Below, in pieces: positions 8,428 through 15,805 of a stretch of 35,503 bases of DNA. The DNA comes from Bacillota bacterium. GTDB lineage: Bacteria; Bacillota; UBA994; UBA5500. The notes under the pieces are model-generated. The model saw only the letters and a list, made by a program, of their open reading frames with translations, was not told where the DNA came from and did no database searches. The stretch's first letter is position 1. The number at the start of each line of letters is the position of its first letter. A program made the position numbers and the translations under genes. The stretch is from NCBI GenBank assembly GCA_023436245.1, contig JAEZJZ010000097.1, positions 1 through 35,503 of the forward strand. Reading direction: 5' to 3'.

Positions 8428-8533
8428 TGCCGGAGTCACGGGAAGGATTCTTTCCTCACTTGTGGTTCGTCTGGAAGTGTTCTTAGTCGCGTAGCCAAGG
8501 CATAAGTTTAGGACAAAGGATACTGGAGTAACC

Positions 8534-8797
8534 ATGAGGGAGGGGAAGACGCTAATGTTTGTCGTCACCATCGGTCCCCTGAGCAAACAATGGGGGAGAA
8601 TCATCAAGATAGTCGCTGTCGGTGTTGCGCTCCTGCTGATTGCTTTGGTTGCATGGCGCTTTTTGGGAAGGGTTCCGACTGAACAAGGGGAGGCCGGTCT
8701 CGGACAGGAGATTGCCACCTTCGGTAAGAGTTTTGGTCTGAGCTTGTGGCAACGCTTCCTGCAAGCCGTAGAACAATGGCTGAGGTACGGATTCTAG
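8534..8797 (+). CDS. Small single-pass membrane protein, unknown
   Basis: I do not recognise this 87-residue protein. It has one strong membrane helix (about residues 25-43, IKIVAVGVALLLIALVAW) and a C-terminal amphipathic stretch rich in aromatic residues (SLWQRFLQAVEQWLRYGF). It lies upstream of xerD, where Bacillus has yqzK (DUF4227, a similarly small one-helix protein ending in an aromatic amphipathic segment). Positional equivalence is plausible, but sequence similarity is weak by eye. ATG 8534 follows CTGGAG by five bases; an alternative ATG at 8555 follows GAGGGAGGGG. A terminator comes immediately after, so it is probably monocistronic. Confidence 0.6.
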   Translation: MREGKTLMFVVTIGPLSKQWGRIIKIVAVGVALLLIALVAWRFLGRVPTEQGEAGLGQEIATFGKSFGLSLWQRFLQAVEQWLRYGF

Positions 8798-8802
8798 TTG
8801 CC

Positions 8803-8830
8803 TGGCCCTGAACAGGGGCCACTTTTTTTT
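8803..8830 (+). terminator. Intrinsic terminator
   Basis: TGGCCCTG pairs with CAGGGGCCA (one bulge) and is followed by eight T at 8823-8830. It ends directly at the first hairpin of the repeat array. Confidence 0.8.
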
Positions 8831-9170
8831 AAGCGACACGAAGTGTCGCTTAGGTACCATCCGATGCTCGGCAAGCGAGCATCGCCTTATTTAGATCGCA
8901 GCGCTGGCGCTGCTTAGGTACCATCCGATGCTCGGCAAGCGAGCATCGCCTTATTTAGATCGCAGCGCAAGCGCTGCTTAGGTACCATCCGATGCTCGAC
9001 AAGCGAGCATCGCCCTATTTAGATCGCAGCGCTGGCGCTGCTTAGGTACCATCCGATGCTCGACAAGCGAGCATCGCCCTATTTAGGTCGCAGCGCTGGC
9101 GCTGCTTAGGTACCATCCGATGCTCGACAAGCGAGCATCGCCCAATTTAGATCGCGACACATGGTGTCGC
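8831..9170. repeat. Twin-hairpin repeat array 1, five 64-bp units
   Basis: Five units start at TAGGTACC at 8851, 8915, 8979, 9043 and 9107 (exact 64-bp period). Each unit has linker TTAGGTACCATC, hairpin B (arms CGATGCTCG/CGAGCATCG, 23 bases in all), linker CCTTATTTAGATC, and hairpin A (arms GCAGCGC/GCGCTGC). The third unit changes the hairpin A loop from TG to AA but keeps the stem. The array is bounded at both ends by a different A hairpin with arms GCGACAC/GTGTCGC (8833-8849 and 9154-9170). Same architecture as arrays at 17232, 24164 and 30041. No unique spacers, so not CRISPR. Confidence 0.9.
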
Positions 9171-9214
9171 TGGTCTGTTTGACATAATGTGACGCCGATA
9201 AGGAGGATTCGACA

Positions 9215-9250
9215 GTGGCGGCGTGGAATAATACGAGCACTGGCATCTAG
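9215..9250 (+). CDS. Possible 11-codon leader ORF before xerD
   Basis: GTG 9215 opens an 11-residue frame (MAAWNNTSTGI) ending at TAG 9248-9250. TAAGGAGG at 9199-9206 precedes it at an ideal 8-base spacing, a better SD than that of xerD itself (GGGGG, 9291-9295). It could be a leader peptide coupled to xerD expression, the fossil start of a lost gene, or chance. No regulated codon run or antiterminator pair was evident. Confidence 0.3.
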   Translation: MAAWNNTSTGI

Positions 9251-9302
9251 ATCGTACCTGCCCGGCTGGAGGCTTAGGCAATACACTGATGGGGGCAACT
9301 GA

Positions 9303-10190
9303 ATGCAACAGCTAGTAGAAGATTACTTGGCATACTTGACAGTGGAGCGCGGCTTGGCCGGCAACACATTGGAGGCATACGGGCGCGACCTGCGCTCCTA
9401 TGTTGGTTTCTTGACCAGTCATGCTCTGACTGATTTCGCAGAAACCAGCAAGGAGACGGTGAGGGCCTATTTGGAGCACCTTTACCAGATTGGTCGCGCT
9501 ACGTCGACTATCTCCCGCAACTTGGCGGCGATCAAGTCGTTCTACCAGTTTCTCGTGCGAGAAAACTGGCTGAGTGTTGACCCCAGCGAGCACTTGGAGT
9601 CCCCCAAAGTGGAGAAGAGATTGCCGCACGTGATGAGTTTGACGGAAGTCGAGGCCTTGCTCAGCCAGCCAGCGCAGGATGAGCCTTGCAGTCTCCGTGA
9701 CAAGGCCATGCTGGAGGTGCTTTACGCCACCGGCATCCGGGTCAGCGAGTTGGTATCGCTGGATCGCACAGATGTCAACCTGGAGGCCGGTTATTTGCGT
9801 TGCCTCGGGAAAGGCAGCAAGGAACGCATCGTGCCGTTAGGTTCTGTAGCCATTCGTGCCCTGGCAGTTTACATGCAGTCTGGTCGTCCTAAGCTGGTGA
9901 AGATAGCCGCTGAGACAGCGTTGTTCGTCAATCAGCACGGCAGGCGGCTGACCCGCCAGGGGTTCTGGAAGATCATCAAGCGCTATGCTAAGGAAGCAAA
10001 CATAGATGAGAGCATCACCCCACACACCCTGCGTCACTCCTTTGCCACCCATCTGCTGGAGAACGGGGCCGATCTGCGTTCCGTGCAGGAGATGTTGGGG
10101 CATGCGGACATTTCCACCACCCAGATCTATACGCATGTCACGCGTAATCGCCTGAAGGAGGTCTATCAGAAGGCACATCCCCGTGCCTGA
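9303..10190 (+). CDS. xerD: Site-specific tyrosine recombinase XerD
   Basis: Tyrosine recombinase that with XerC resolves chromosome dimers at dif. The 295-residue product has the N-terminal SAM-like core-binding domain (about 1-90) and the C-terminal catalytic domain. All six catalytic residues are visible: R146, K170, H241, R244, H267 and nucleophile Y276. Spacing matches E. coli XerD (R148, K172, H244, R247, H270, Y279) closely. Position before deoB, pdp and dacF is the Bacillus ripX arrangement, so XerD rather than XerC is favoured. ATG 9303 follows GGGGG by 7 bases. A large repeat array lies 130 bases upstream. Confidence 0.93.
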   Translation: MQQLVEDYLAYLTVERGLAGNTLEAYGRDLRSYVGFLTSHALTDFAETSKETVRAYLEHLYQIGRATSTISRNLAAIKSFYQFLVRENWLSVDPSEHLESPKVEKRLPHVMSLTEVEALLSQPAQDEPCSLRDKAMLEVLYATGIRVSELVSLDRTDVNLEAGYLRCLGKGSKERIVPLGSVAIRALAVYMQSGRPKLVKIAAETALFVNQHGRRLTRQGFWKIIKRYAKEANIDESITPHTLRHSFATHLLENGADLRSVQEMLGHADISTTQIYTHVTRNRLKEVYQKAHPRA

Positions 10191-10215
10191 GATGGATAAA
10201 AGGAGAGAATGAGTC

Positions 10216-11373
10216 ATGAAGCGAGCGATTGTGATTGTTCTAGATAGTGTAGGGGTGGGCGCCCTCCCTGACGCGGAGCTGTTTGGCGATGCCGGAAGCA
10301 ATACGCTCGCGCACGTGCTGGACGCCGCCCCACTGGACTTGCCCAACCTGCAGCGGCTTGGTTTGGGCAATTTGCTTTTGCACCCGCGGTTGCCGGCGGC
10401 AACCCATCCGGCTGCCTTGGTCACCAAGCTGGCTACAGTCTCACCAGGCAAGGACACGATCACCGGTCATTGGGAAATGATGGGATTGCCGCAAGACGAT
10501 CCGTTTCCGACCTATCCAAACGGCTTTCCGGATGCGGTAATCGCCCGCCTCAGAGAGATCAGTGGGCGTCCGATTCTCGGCAATGTCGCTGCATCAGGCA
10601 CGGAGATCATAGAGCGGCTAGGCGATGAAGCCGTCTCCCAGGGTGGCCTGATCGTCTATACATCTGCCGATAGCGTGCTGCAGATCGCGGCTCATCAGGG
10701 AGTAGTTCCCATAGCTGAACTCTATCGCATTTGCGAGCAGATGCACATTTACATGCAGCGCTCCGAGCACAAGGTTGCACGTGTGATCGCCCGGCCGTTC
10801 ATCGGCAGTTCCGGTCAGTACCGCCGTACGGAGCATCGGCATGACTATTCCGCCAAACCGGGCCATACCCTGCTCGATACGATTACCGAGCAGGGCAAAA
10901 CGGTGCTGGCAGTCGGCAAGATCGTGGACATCTATGCCGGGCAAGGCATATCCCAATCATTCCGGACCAAGAACAACCAGGCGGGAGTTGCCACTACACT
11001 GGACTTGATTCGTTCTGGCCAGGGGGACCTCATCTTTACCAACCTGGTGGATTTCGACATGCTCTATGGTCACCGCAACGATGCTTGGGGTTACGGTCTA
11101 GCCATACAGGAGTTTGACCGGGCACTGCCAGAGTTGTTGGCCGCCATGGGGGCAGAGGATCTGCTGATCATCACCGCTGACCACGGCTGTGATCCGACAA
11201 CTGCCGGCAGCGACCACTCCCGTGAATACGTGCCCTGCTTGGTCTACTGGCAAGGCATTGGACAGGGGCAGGTGCTCGATTGTTCACGTTCAATCTGCTC
11301 GATCGGCGCCACAGTGGCGGACTGGCTGGGGATAGAGCCGCCAGACTGCGGCCTCAGTCTGCTTGGGAGGTAG
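10216..11373 (+). CDS. deoB: Phosphopentomutase
   Basis: Interconverts ribose 1-phosphate and ribose 5-phosphate (and the deoxy forms), linking nucleoside phosphorolysis to the pentose phosphate pathway. The 385-residue product has the alkaline-phosphatase-superfamily metal site: D10 in VLDSVGVGALPDAE, the DTITGHWEM motif at 80-88 carrying the phosphoacceptor threonine, DFDMLYGHRND, and TADHGCDPTTAGSDHSRE near the C-terminus. Length is typical. AGGAG lies 10 bases before the ATG. It is followed after 5 bases by pdp, whose product feeds it, so the two form a nucleoside salvage operon. Confidence 0.96.
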   Translation: MKRAIVIVLDSVGVGALPDAELFGDAGSNTLAHVLDAAPLDLPNLQRLGLGNLLLHPRLPAATHPAALVTKLATVSPGKDTITGHWEMMGLPQDDPFPTYPNGFPDAVIARLREISGRPILGNVAASGTEIIERLGDEAVSQGGLIVYTSADSVLQIAAHQGVVPIAELYRICEQMHIYMQRSEHKVARVIARPFIGSSGQYRRTEHRHDYSAKPGHTLLDTITEQGKTVLAVGKIVDIYAGQGISQSFRTKNNQAGVATTLDLIRSGQGDLIFTNLVDFDMLYGHRNDAWGYGLAIQEFDRALPELLAAMGAEDLLIITADHGCDPTTAGSDHSREYVPCLVYWQGIGQGQVLDCSRSICSIGATVADWLGIEPPDCGLSLLGR

Positions 11374-11378
11374 AGCTG

Positions 11379-12680
11379 ATGCGAGCTGTTGATTTGATCG
11401 CCAAGAAACGCGACGGGGGAACGCTCAGTGAGTCTGAGCTGCAGTTCTTGGTCAGCGGTTTCCTCGAGGGAACCATTCCGGACTATCAGATGTCCGCCTG
11501 GCTGATGGCCGTCTATCTGCGGGGCATGGATGTGCCGGAGACGGTGGGCTTGACCAAAGTGATGTTCACCTCCGGTGATCAGGTAGACCTCAGTCAGTTT
11601 GCGGCTCCAACCGTGGACAAACATAGCACCGGCGGTGTCGGCGATAAGATTAGCCTGGTGCTAGGGCCACTGCTGGCCGCCTCTGGCCTGGTCGTCGGCA
11701 AGTTGACCGGCCGTGGGCTGGGGCATACCGGCGGAACGGTGGACAAACTGGAGAGCATTCCTGGCTTCAGCACGGAGCTGACTGAGGAGCAGTACTTCGC
11801 CACACTGCAGCGAATCGGGCTCTGCATGATCAGCGCCGGGCCGACGCTTGCCCCGGCGGACAAGCGCATGTATGCGCTCAGGGATGTCACCGCCACAGTC
11901 GGTTGTTTGCCGCTGATAGCCAGTTCGATCATGAGCAAGAAGCTGGCGGGCGGGGCAGGGCACATTCTTCTGGATGTGAAGTACGGTCGCGGAGCCTTCC
12001 TGGCAGATATTGAAGCCGCCGAGGAGCTTGCCCGACTGATGATCTCGATTGGACGCTCCTTTGGGCGGCAAGTGCGAGCGGTGTTGAGTGACATGAGCCA
12101 GCCGCTCGGCCTGGCCGTTGGCAACAGTCTGGAGGTGCAGGAGGCGATCGCCCTGCTGCGCGGTCAGGGCCCGAGCGACGTCAGGCAATTGACCATCTGT
12201 CTGGCCAGCGAGTTGTTGCAGTCAGCGCAGGGCGTGAGCGCGGCAGAGGCAGAGCAGCGACTGGCTATACTCCTGGACTCGGGTGCTGCCTGGGACAAGT
12301 TCGTCCAGTTTGTGGCGGCGCAAGGGGGAGACCCCGCGTTTGTGGAACAACCGGAGCAGCTTTGGCCGGCTCGTCATCAGTTGCCGATATTGGCGCCTCG
12401 GGACGGCTACATTTCGGCCGTGGATGCGCTGGTGATTGGACAGGCGGCGATGCTTGCCGGCGCTGGTCGTGCCCGCAAAGAGGACGCGATCGACTACTCT
12501 GCCGGTATCGTGCTCAGTCATAAGCGAGGAAGCCTTGTTGCTGCAGGAGAGACCCTGGCTATGCTTTATGGCTCAGGGCCTGCTGCACTCGCTGCAGCAG
12601 CGCGCGTCGCGCAAGACGCTTGGCAGTTCAGCGACGATCCGCCGGCGATGCCGGAGCTGATCGCTGCCAAATTGCGGTGA
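11379..12680 (+). CDS. pdp: Pyrimidine-nucleoside phosphorylase
   Basis: Phosphorolyses uridine, thymidine and deoxyuridine to the base and (deoxy)ribose 1-phosphate. The product is 433 residues, the same length as B. subtilis Pdp. The thymidine-phosphorylase family motif KHSTGGVGDKISL is followed by LTGRGLGHTGGTVDKLESIPG. ATG 11379 is preceded by GGGAGG inside the deoB end; the longer frame from 11280 would overlap deoB by nearly 100 bases and lacks an SD. Whether it is pyrimidine-broad (Pdp) or thymidine-specific (DeoA) cannot be settled by eye; Gram-positive context favours Pdp. Ends in a strong terminator. Confidence 0.94.
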   Translation: MRAVDLIAKKRDGGTLSESELQFLVSGFLEGTIPDYQMSAWLMAVYLRGMDVPETVGLTKVMFTSGDQVDLSQFAAPTVDKHSTGGVGDKISLVLGPLLAASGLVVGKLTGRGLGHTGGTVDKLESIPGFSTELTEEQYFATLQRIGLCMISAGPTLAPADKRMYALRDVTATVGCLPLIASSIMSKKLAGGAGHILLDVKYGRGAFLADIEAAEELARLMISIGRSFGRQVRAVLSDMSQPLGLAVGNSLEVQEAIALLRGQGPSDVRQLTICLASELLQSAQGVSAAEAEQRLAILLDSGAAWDKFVQFVAAQGGDPAFVEQPEQLWPARHQLPILAPRDGYISAVDALVIGQAAMLAGAGRARKEDAIDYSAGIVLSHKRGSLVAAGETLAMLYGSGPAALAAAARVAQDAWQFSDDPPAMPELIAAKLR

Positions 12681-12741
12681 ATGCCGGCACCAGCCGATTC
12701 TCATCTCTCTGTTTGTTGCTCGTCACTCCCTGATGCTTCAC

Positions 12742-12777
12742 GAGCCACGCGCCATTGGCGTGTGGCTCTGCATTTTT
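12742..12777 (+). terminator. Intrinsic terminator after pdp
   Basis: A 12-bp stem (GAGCCACGCGCC with GGCGTGTGGCTC, one G-T pair, loop ATT) is followed by TTTTT at 12773-12777. It closes the xerD-deoB-pdp unit. Confidence 0.9.
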
Positions 12778-12799
12778 CCCTGGCGGCAAGGCAAAGCTA
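12770..12799 (+). promoter_or_regulatory. Candidate sigma-F promoter for dacF
   Basis: GCATT (12770-12774), 15-base spacer, GGCAAAGCTA (12790-12799) compares with the B. subtilis sigma-F consensus GYATA-N15/16-GGNNANANTR (4 of 5 and one mismatch in the -10 fixed positions). It overlaps the T tract of the pdp terminator and lies 28 bases before the dacF TTG. B. subtilis dacF is a sigma-F gene, which supports the call. Confidence 0.45.
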
Positions 12800-12826
12800 A
12801 ACGCAAAGCTGAAGGGAGGAATCCGC

Positions 12827-14041
12827 TTGAAGCCAGTGAAGACTTCGTTGGCACTGCTCTTGGTCAGTGCCCTTTTGATCACGCCGGCGGCTCATGGCCT
12901 GGCCGAACCTGGACGTTATATCCCCGTCTTGGCTCCTGTCGTCGAGCAGAGCCTGTCTTGTTCTGCGGCGGTGTTGATGGATGCCGGCACGGGAGAGGTT
13001 CTGCTCAATCGTCAGGGAGATGAACGCCGGGCAATAGCCAGCGTCACCAAACTGATGACCATGCTGCTGGTGCTGGAGGCGGCTCAGGATGGGCGTATCC
13101 AGATGTCGGATGAAGTGGTAGCCACGCCGCACGCTTGCTCATATGGCGGCTCGCAGATCTATCTGGAGCCGGGCGAACGCTTCACCGTCCAGGAGATGCT
13201 GATGGCGGTCTCCATTAAGTCTGCAAACGATGCGGCAATCGCTCTGGCTGAGCATGTCGCGGGTTCAGAAGCGGCCTTCGTTGCGTTGATGAACAAGCGG
13301 GCGGAAGAGCTAGGCATGACGAACACCAATTTCATCAATGCCTGTGGCCTGGATGATATTTCCGCAGCCGGTATGCCTGGCGATAAGGGTTACTCTTCTG
13401 CTGTGGATGTCGCCATCATGTCGCGAGCGGTGCTGCGCTTTCAGCCGCTGCTGCGTGATTGGCTGACCACTCGCATTACCTATTTGCAGCGGGCCAGTGG
13501 GCCGGTGGAGCTGTTCAACACCAATCATCGCTTCTTACGCAACTTCCAGGGGGCAGACGGACTGAAGACCGGCCTGACAGATGAGGCGGGATACTGCCTC
13601 AGCGCCACCGCCTTACGGGGTGGATTCCGCCTGATCGCGGTTGTACTGGGAGCGCCCTCCGACGAGCTGCGTTATCAGAATGTGGCCACCCTCCTCAACT
13701 ATGGCTTTGCCAATTATGTCGGCAAGAACCTAGTGCAGGTGGGTGATGAACTGGCCACCGTGGGCGTTAACCGCGGCAAAGAACGCACGGTGAGCGCCGT
13801 CGCTGCCGATGACTTGGCAGTCCTCTTGAAAAAGGGCGAATCACTGGACGCAGTGGAACGCGTCGCCCAGGTAGCTGAAGGTCTCTACGCGCCGATCACC
13901 AAGGGCCAGAGAGTTGGTTCTTTGCAGTTACGGAAGGACGGCGCAGTGTTGGGCGAAGTTGACCTGGTGGCCGCCGAACCAGTGGAACGATTGAACTACT
14001 TTGGCAATCTGGGGCGGATGTTCGAGAACATGTTCAGATAG
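12827..14041 (+). CDS. dacF: Sporulation D-Ala-D-Ala carboxypeptidase DacF
   Basis: Peptidase S11 carboxypeptidase expressed in the forespore in Bacillus, where it controls cross-linking of spore peptidoglycan. The 404-residue precursor has a signal peptide (about 1-26), S72-V-T-K75, S132-A-N134 and K247-T-G249, then a C-terminal beta domain ending near an amphipathic segment (LNYFGNLGRMFENMFR) that could hold it to the membrane. Start is TTG 12827, seven bases after AGGGAGG; the longer frame from 12755 would begin inside the upstream terminator. Placement just before the spoIIA locus is the Bacillus dacF arrangement, here interrupted by one unknown gene. A candidate sigma-F promoter precedes it. 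Confidence 0.9.
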   Translation: MKPVKTSLALLLVSALLITPAAHGLAEPGRYIPVLAPVVEQSLSCSAAVLMDAGTGEVLLNRQGDERRAIASVTKLMTMLLVLEAAQDGRIQMSDEVVATPHACSYGGSQIYLEPGERFTVQEMLMAVSIKSANDAAIALAEHVAGSEAAFVALMNKRAEELGMTNTNFINACGLDDISAAGMPGDKGYSSAVDVAIMSRAVLRFQPLLRDWLTTRITYLQRASGPVELFNTNHRFLRNFQGADGLKTGLTDEAGYCLSATALRGGFRLIAVVLGAPSDELRYQNVATLLNYGFANYVGKNLVQVGDELATVGVNRGKERTVSAVAADDLAVLLKKGESLDAVERVAQVAEGLYAPITKGQRVGSLQLRKDGAVLGEVDLVAAEPVERLNYFGNLGRMFENMFR

Positions 14042-14057
14042 TCCATCAACCAGACCA

Positions 14058-14095
14058 GCAGGGCGTGTCGCGATGACACGCCCTGCTTGCGTTTT
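14058..14095 (+). terminator. Intrinsic terminator after dacF
   Basis: A perfect 12-bp stem, GCAGGGCGTGTC (14058-14069) with GACACGCCCTGC (14075-14086), is followed by TTGCGTTTTC. It separates dacF from the unknown gene. Confidence 0.88.
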
Positions 14096-14242
14096 CTCTA
14101 GCCGCTTCAGCCTCATAGCACGTGTGGAAACGGCCCCGCAGTTCTGTTCGGAAGAGATGGCTATACAGTCGGCCACCCAGGCAGGGAGTCTTGTCGGATA
14201 TGCCGAAGAGAAGAGGCAAAGGAAGGGTAAGGAGGAAGCGTC

Positions 14243-14806
14243 ATGGCGATTGAGATGGATAAGCTGAGGAAGGCAAAAGCAGTACTGCAGAAGATGGGGC
14301 AGGGTGTTGATCCGGTGAGTGGGGCAGTGATTGCAGGCGACAGCTTCTTGCAGGATCCACGTATCATCCGCTGCCTCTTCTATGTGGCCGAGGTGCTTGA
14401 CTTGGTGCTTGATGGCACCTTGCAGGCCCGCAATCAGAAACAGCCTTTCGTGATCACTCCCGAGGAGAAGGCACGGGTTAAGCTACCAGAGGGGCCAATC
14501 GGTATTAACCAGTTTGCCAAGTGCGTGAATGAAGTGACTGGAGTGACCTCCCGGAAGCTGTCCGGAATGGAGCTGAACAAACACTTGAAGGCGCTCGGCT
14601 TGTTGGCAGAAGTGGATTTGCCGAGCGGCAAGAAGCAGACCACCGCTCCGCCGCAGTCCGCCAAGTACGGCATCTACACAGAGCGGGGCGAGTATAACGG
14701 AACAGAGTATGAGCGTGTGCGTTATGATGAGCAAGGCAAGCGCTTCCTACTGGCTAATCTGGAGCGAATTCTGGAGGATGACCATGGGTTGCCGAGCGAT
14801 GCCTAG
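14243..14806 (+). CDS. Unknown 187-residue cytoplasmic protein
   Basis: I do not recognise this gene. The product is soluble, without signal peptide, membrane helix or cysteine cluster beyond two scattered Cys. It begins with a charged helix, then DPVSGAVIAGDSFLQDPRIIRCLFYVAEVLD. The middle (INQFAKCVNEVTGVTSRKLSGMELNKHLKALGLL) reads like a winged-helix or phage-antirepressor C-terminal type module. The end has GIYTERGEYNGTEYERVRYDEQGKRFLLANL, the G-I-T-E-R pattern common in small DNA-binding or antirepressor-like domains; that likeness is by eye only. GTAAGGAGGAAGCGTC gives a near-ideal SD. It stands between dacF and spoIIAA, normally adjacent, and has its own terminators on both sides. Confidence 0.75.
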   Translation: MAIEMDKLRKAKAVLQKMGQGVDPVSGAVIAGDSFLQDPRIIRCLFYVAEVLDLVLDGTLQARNQKQPFVITPEEKARVKLPEGPIGINQFAKCVNEVTGVTSRKLSGMELNKHLKALGLLAEVDLPSGKKQTTAPPQSAKYGIYTERGEYNGTEYERVRYDEQGKRFLLANLERILEDDHGLPSDA

Positions 14807-14847
14807 GCTGGGCTGATAAGTGCCGTTCGCAAATATAGACGCCTCCA

Positions 14848-14893
14848 GCAGAGCTCTCCTTGTCGTTTAGCGAAGAGAGCTCTGCGTCTTCTT
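14848..14893 (+). terminator. Hairpin terminator after the unknown gene
   Basis: A perfect 11-bp stem, GCAGAGCTCTC (14848-14858) with GAGAGCTCTGC (14875-14885), is followed by GTCTTCTT. The T tract is imperfect. Confidence 0.75.
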
Positions 14894-14933
14894 AGGGGAA
14901 CCGACCGCAAGAGCCGAACTTGCTGCAGTTCGG

Positions 14934-14961
14934 GAAGGAAAGACTTACCTCCAGGGCGAAC
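14934..14961 (+). promoter_or_regulatory. Candidate sigma-H promoter for spoIIA
   Basis: GAAGGAAAG (14934-14942), 12-base spacer, GGCGAAC (14955-14961) compares with the sigma-H consensus RNAGGAWWW-N11/12-RNNGAAT, with one mismatch at the last position of each box. It lies 34 bases before spoIIAA. The spoIIA operon of B. subtilis is transcribed by sigma-H with Spo0A-P. No clear 0A box (TTGTCRAA) was seen next to it. Confidence 0.5.
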
Positions 14962-14995
14962 ATCTAGAGCAGAAACAGACAGGGGGGAAGCAACG

Positions 14996-15331
14996 ATGAA
15001 TGTTGAGCTGGAGTTACGCCGCCGGGTGCTGATTGTGCGTTTGACGGGAGAGCTGGATCACCATGCGGCTGAGAACTTGCGCAACCTGGTCGAGCAGGAG
15101 CTAGACAAGGAAGTGGCCTTTGCTGTGCTGCTTAGCCTCGAGGGCTTGACTTTCATGGACAGTTCCGGGCTCGGCGTGATCTTGGGGCGTTACCGGCGGC
15201 TGAATCAGGCCGGAGGGAAAATGGCGGCTTGTTGCCTGAAACCGCAGGTACTGCGCATTTTCGAGCTATCCGGCTTGACTCGCATTATGAACATCTACCG
15301 CACTGAAGAACAGGCCATGGAACAGCTCTAG
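14996..15331 (+). CDS. spoIIAA: Anti-sigma-F factor antagonist SpoIIAA
   Basis: STAS-domain protein that, when dephosphorylated by SpoIIE, captures SpoIIAB and frees sigma-F in the forespore. The 111-residue product has LTGELDHHAAE (16-26) and the phosphorylation loop FMDSSGLGVILGRYR; S56, the first serine after D55, corresponds to Ser58 of B. subtilis. AGGGGGGAAG precedes the ATG. It is first of three tightly packed genes (17 and 7-base gaps) with spoIIAB and sigF, the classic partner-switch operon. Confidence 0.97.
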   Translation: MNVELELRRRVLIVRLTGELDHHAAENLRNLVEQELDKEVAFAVLLSLEGLTFMDSSGLGVILGRYRRLNQAGGKMAACCLKPQVLRIFELSGLTRIMNIYRTEEQAMEQL

Positions 15332-15348
15332 GACGGGAGGAACGAAGA

Positions 15349-15798
15349 ATGCACGTTACTAACCACATGCTGTTGGCGTTTCCGAGCCTGTCCCAGAACG
15401 AGGGCTTCGCCCGTCAGGCAGTGGCTGCCTTCGCCCTACAGGTCGGCGATTGGACGATGCAGGAGTTGGACGAAATCACTACAGCTATTTCCGAAGCCGT
15501 CACCAATGCTATCATTCATGGCTACGAGCATGGGATGGGGGAGGTGCGCGTGCGCGCCAATATTCTGGAGAGCCAGGGTCTGGAGATTATGGTGGAGGAC
15601 GATGGCGTTGGTATTCTGGATGTGGCAAAGGCACGCGAACCAATGTTCACCACTAAACCGGAGCAAGAGCGCACCGGGATGGGCTTCTCTTTCATGGAGA
15701 GTTTCATGGATGAGCTGGCGGTGACATCTGCGCCCGGGCAGGGCACCATTGTGCGCATGGTGAAGTGGCTGGCGCCTTCCCCTCTGGCTGAGGCGTGA
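15349..15798 (+). CDS. spoIIAB: Anti-sigma-F factor / serine kinase SpoIIAB
   Basis: GHKL-fold kinase that sequesters sigma-F and phosphorylates SpoIIAA. The 149-residue product has the N-box ISEAVTNAIIHGYEHG (N53 in the Mg-ATP site), the G1 box VEDDGVGI, and the G2 box ERTGMGFSFMESFMDEL. These are complete and in standard order. The SD GGGAGG lies just before the ATG. The stop codon region also supplies the SD of sigF, implying translational coupling, which keeps anti-sigma and sigma in ratio. Confidence 0.97.
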   Translation: MHVTNHMLLAFPSLSQNEGFARQAVAAFALQVGDWTMQELDEITTAISEAVTNAIIHGYEHGMGEVRVRANILESQGLEIMVEDDGVGILDVAKAREPMFTTKPEQERTGMGFSFMESFMDELAVTSAPGQGTIVRMVKWLAPSPLAEA

Positions 15799-15805
15799 GG
15801 TCGTT

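Noticed and set aside
8203..8718. 169-codon minus-strand frame over the REP/terminator region (8209-8718)
   Set aside because: It crosses the REP palindrome and terminator hairpin, lacks an SD and resembles no family.
8831..9170. CRISPR array
   Set aside because: Period is 64 bp with all parts repeated, including what would be spacers. Units are made of hairpins and no cas genes are nearby.
9179..9206. TTGACA at 9179 as a -35 for xerD
   Set aside because: At 16-18 bases downstream there is only the purine-rich GGAGGA region and no -10-like hexamer.
9199..9302. T-box or known riboswitch before xerD
   Set aside because: No AGGGTGGNACCGCG-type T-box core or other riboswitch signature is present.
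12755..12826. N-terminal extension of dacF to the upstream ATG
   Set aside because: It would start inside the pdp terminator hairpin and add a non-signal sequence before a clean signal peptide; TTG 12827 has a proper SD.
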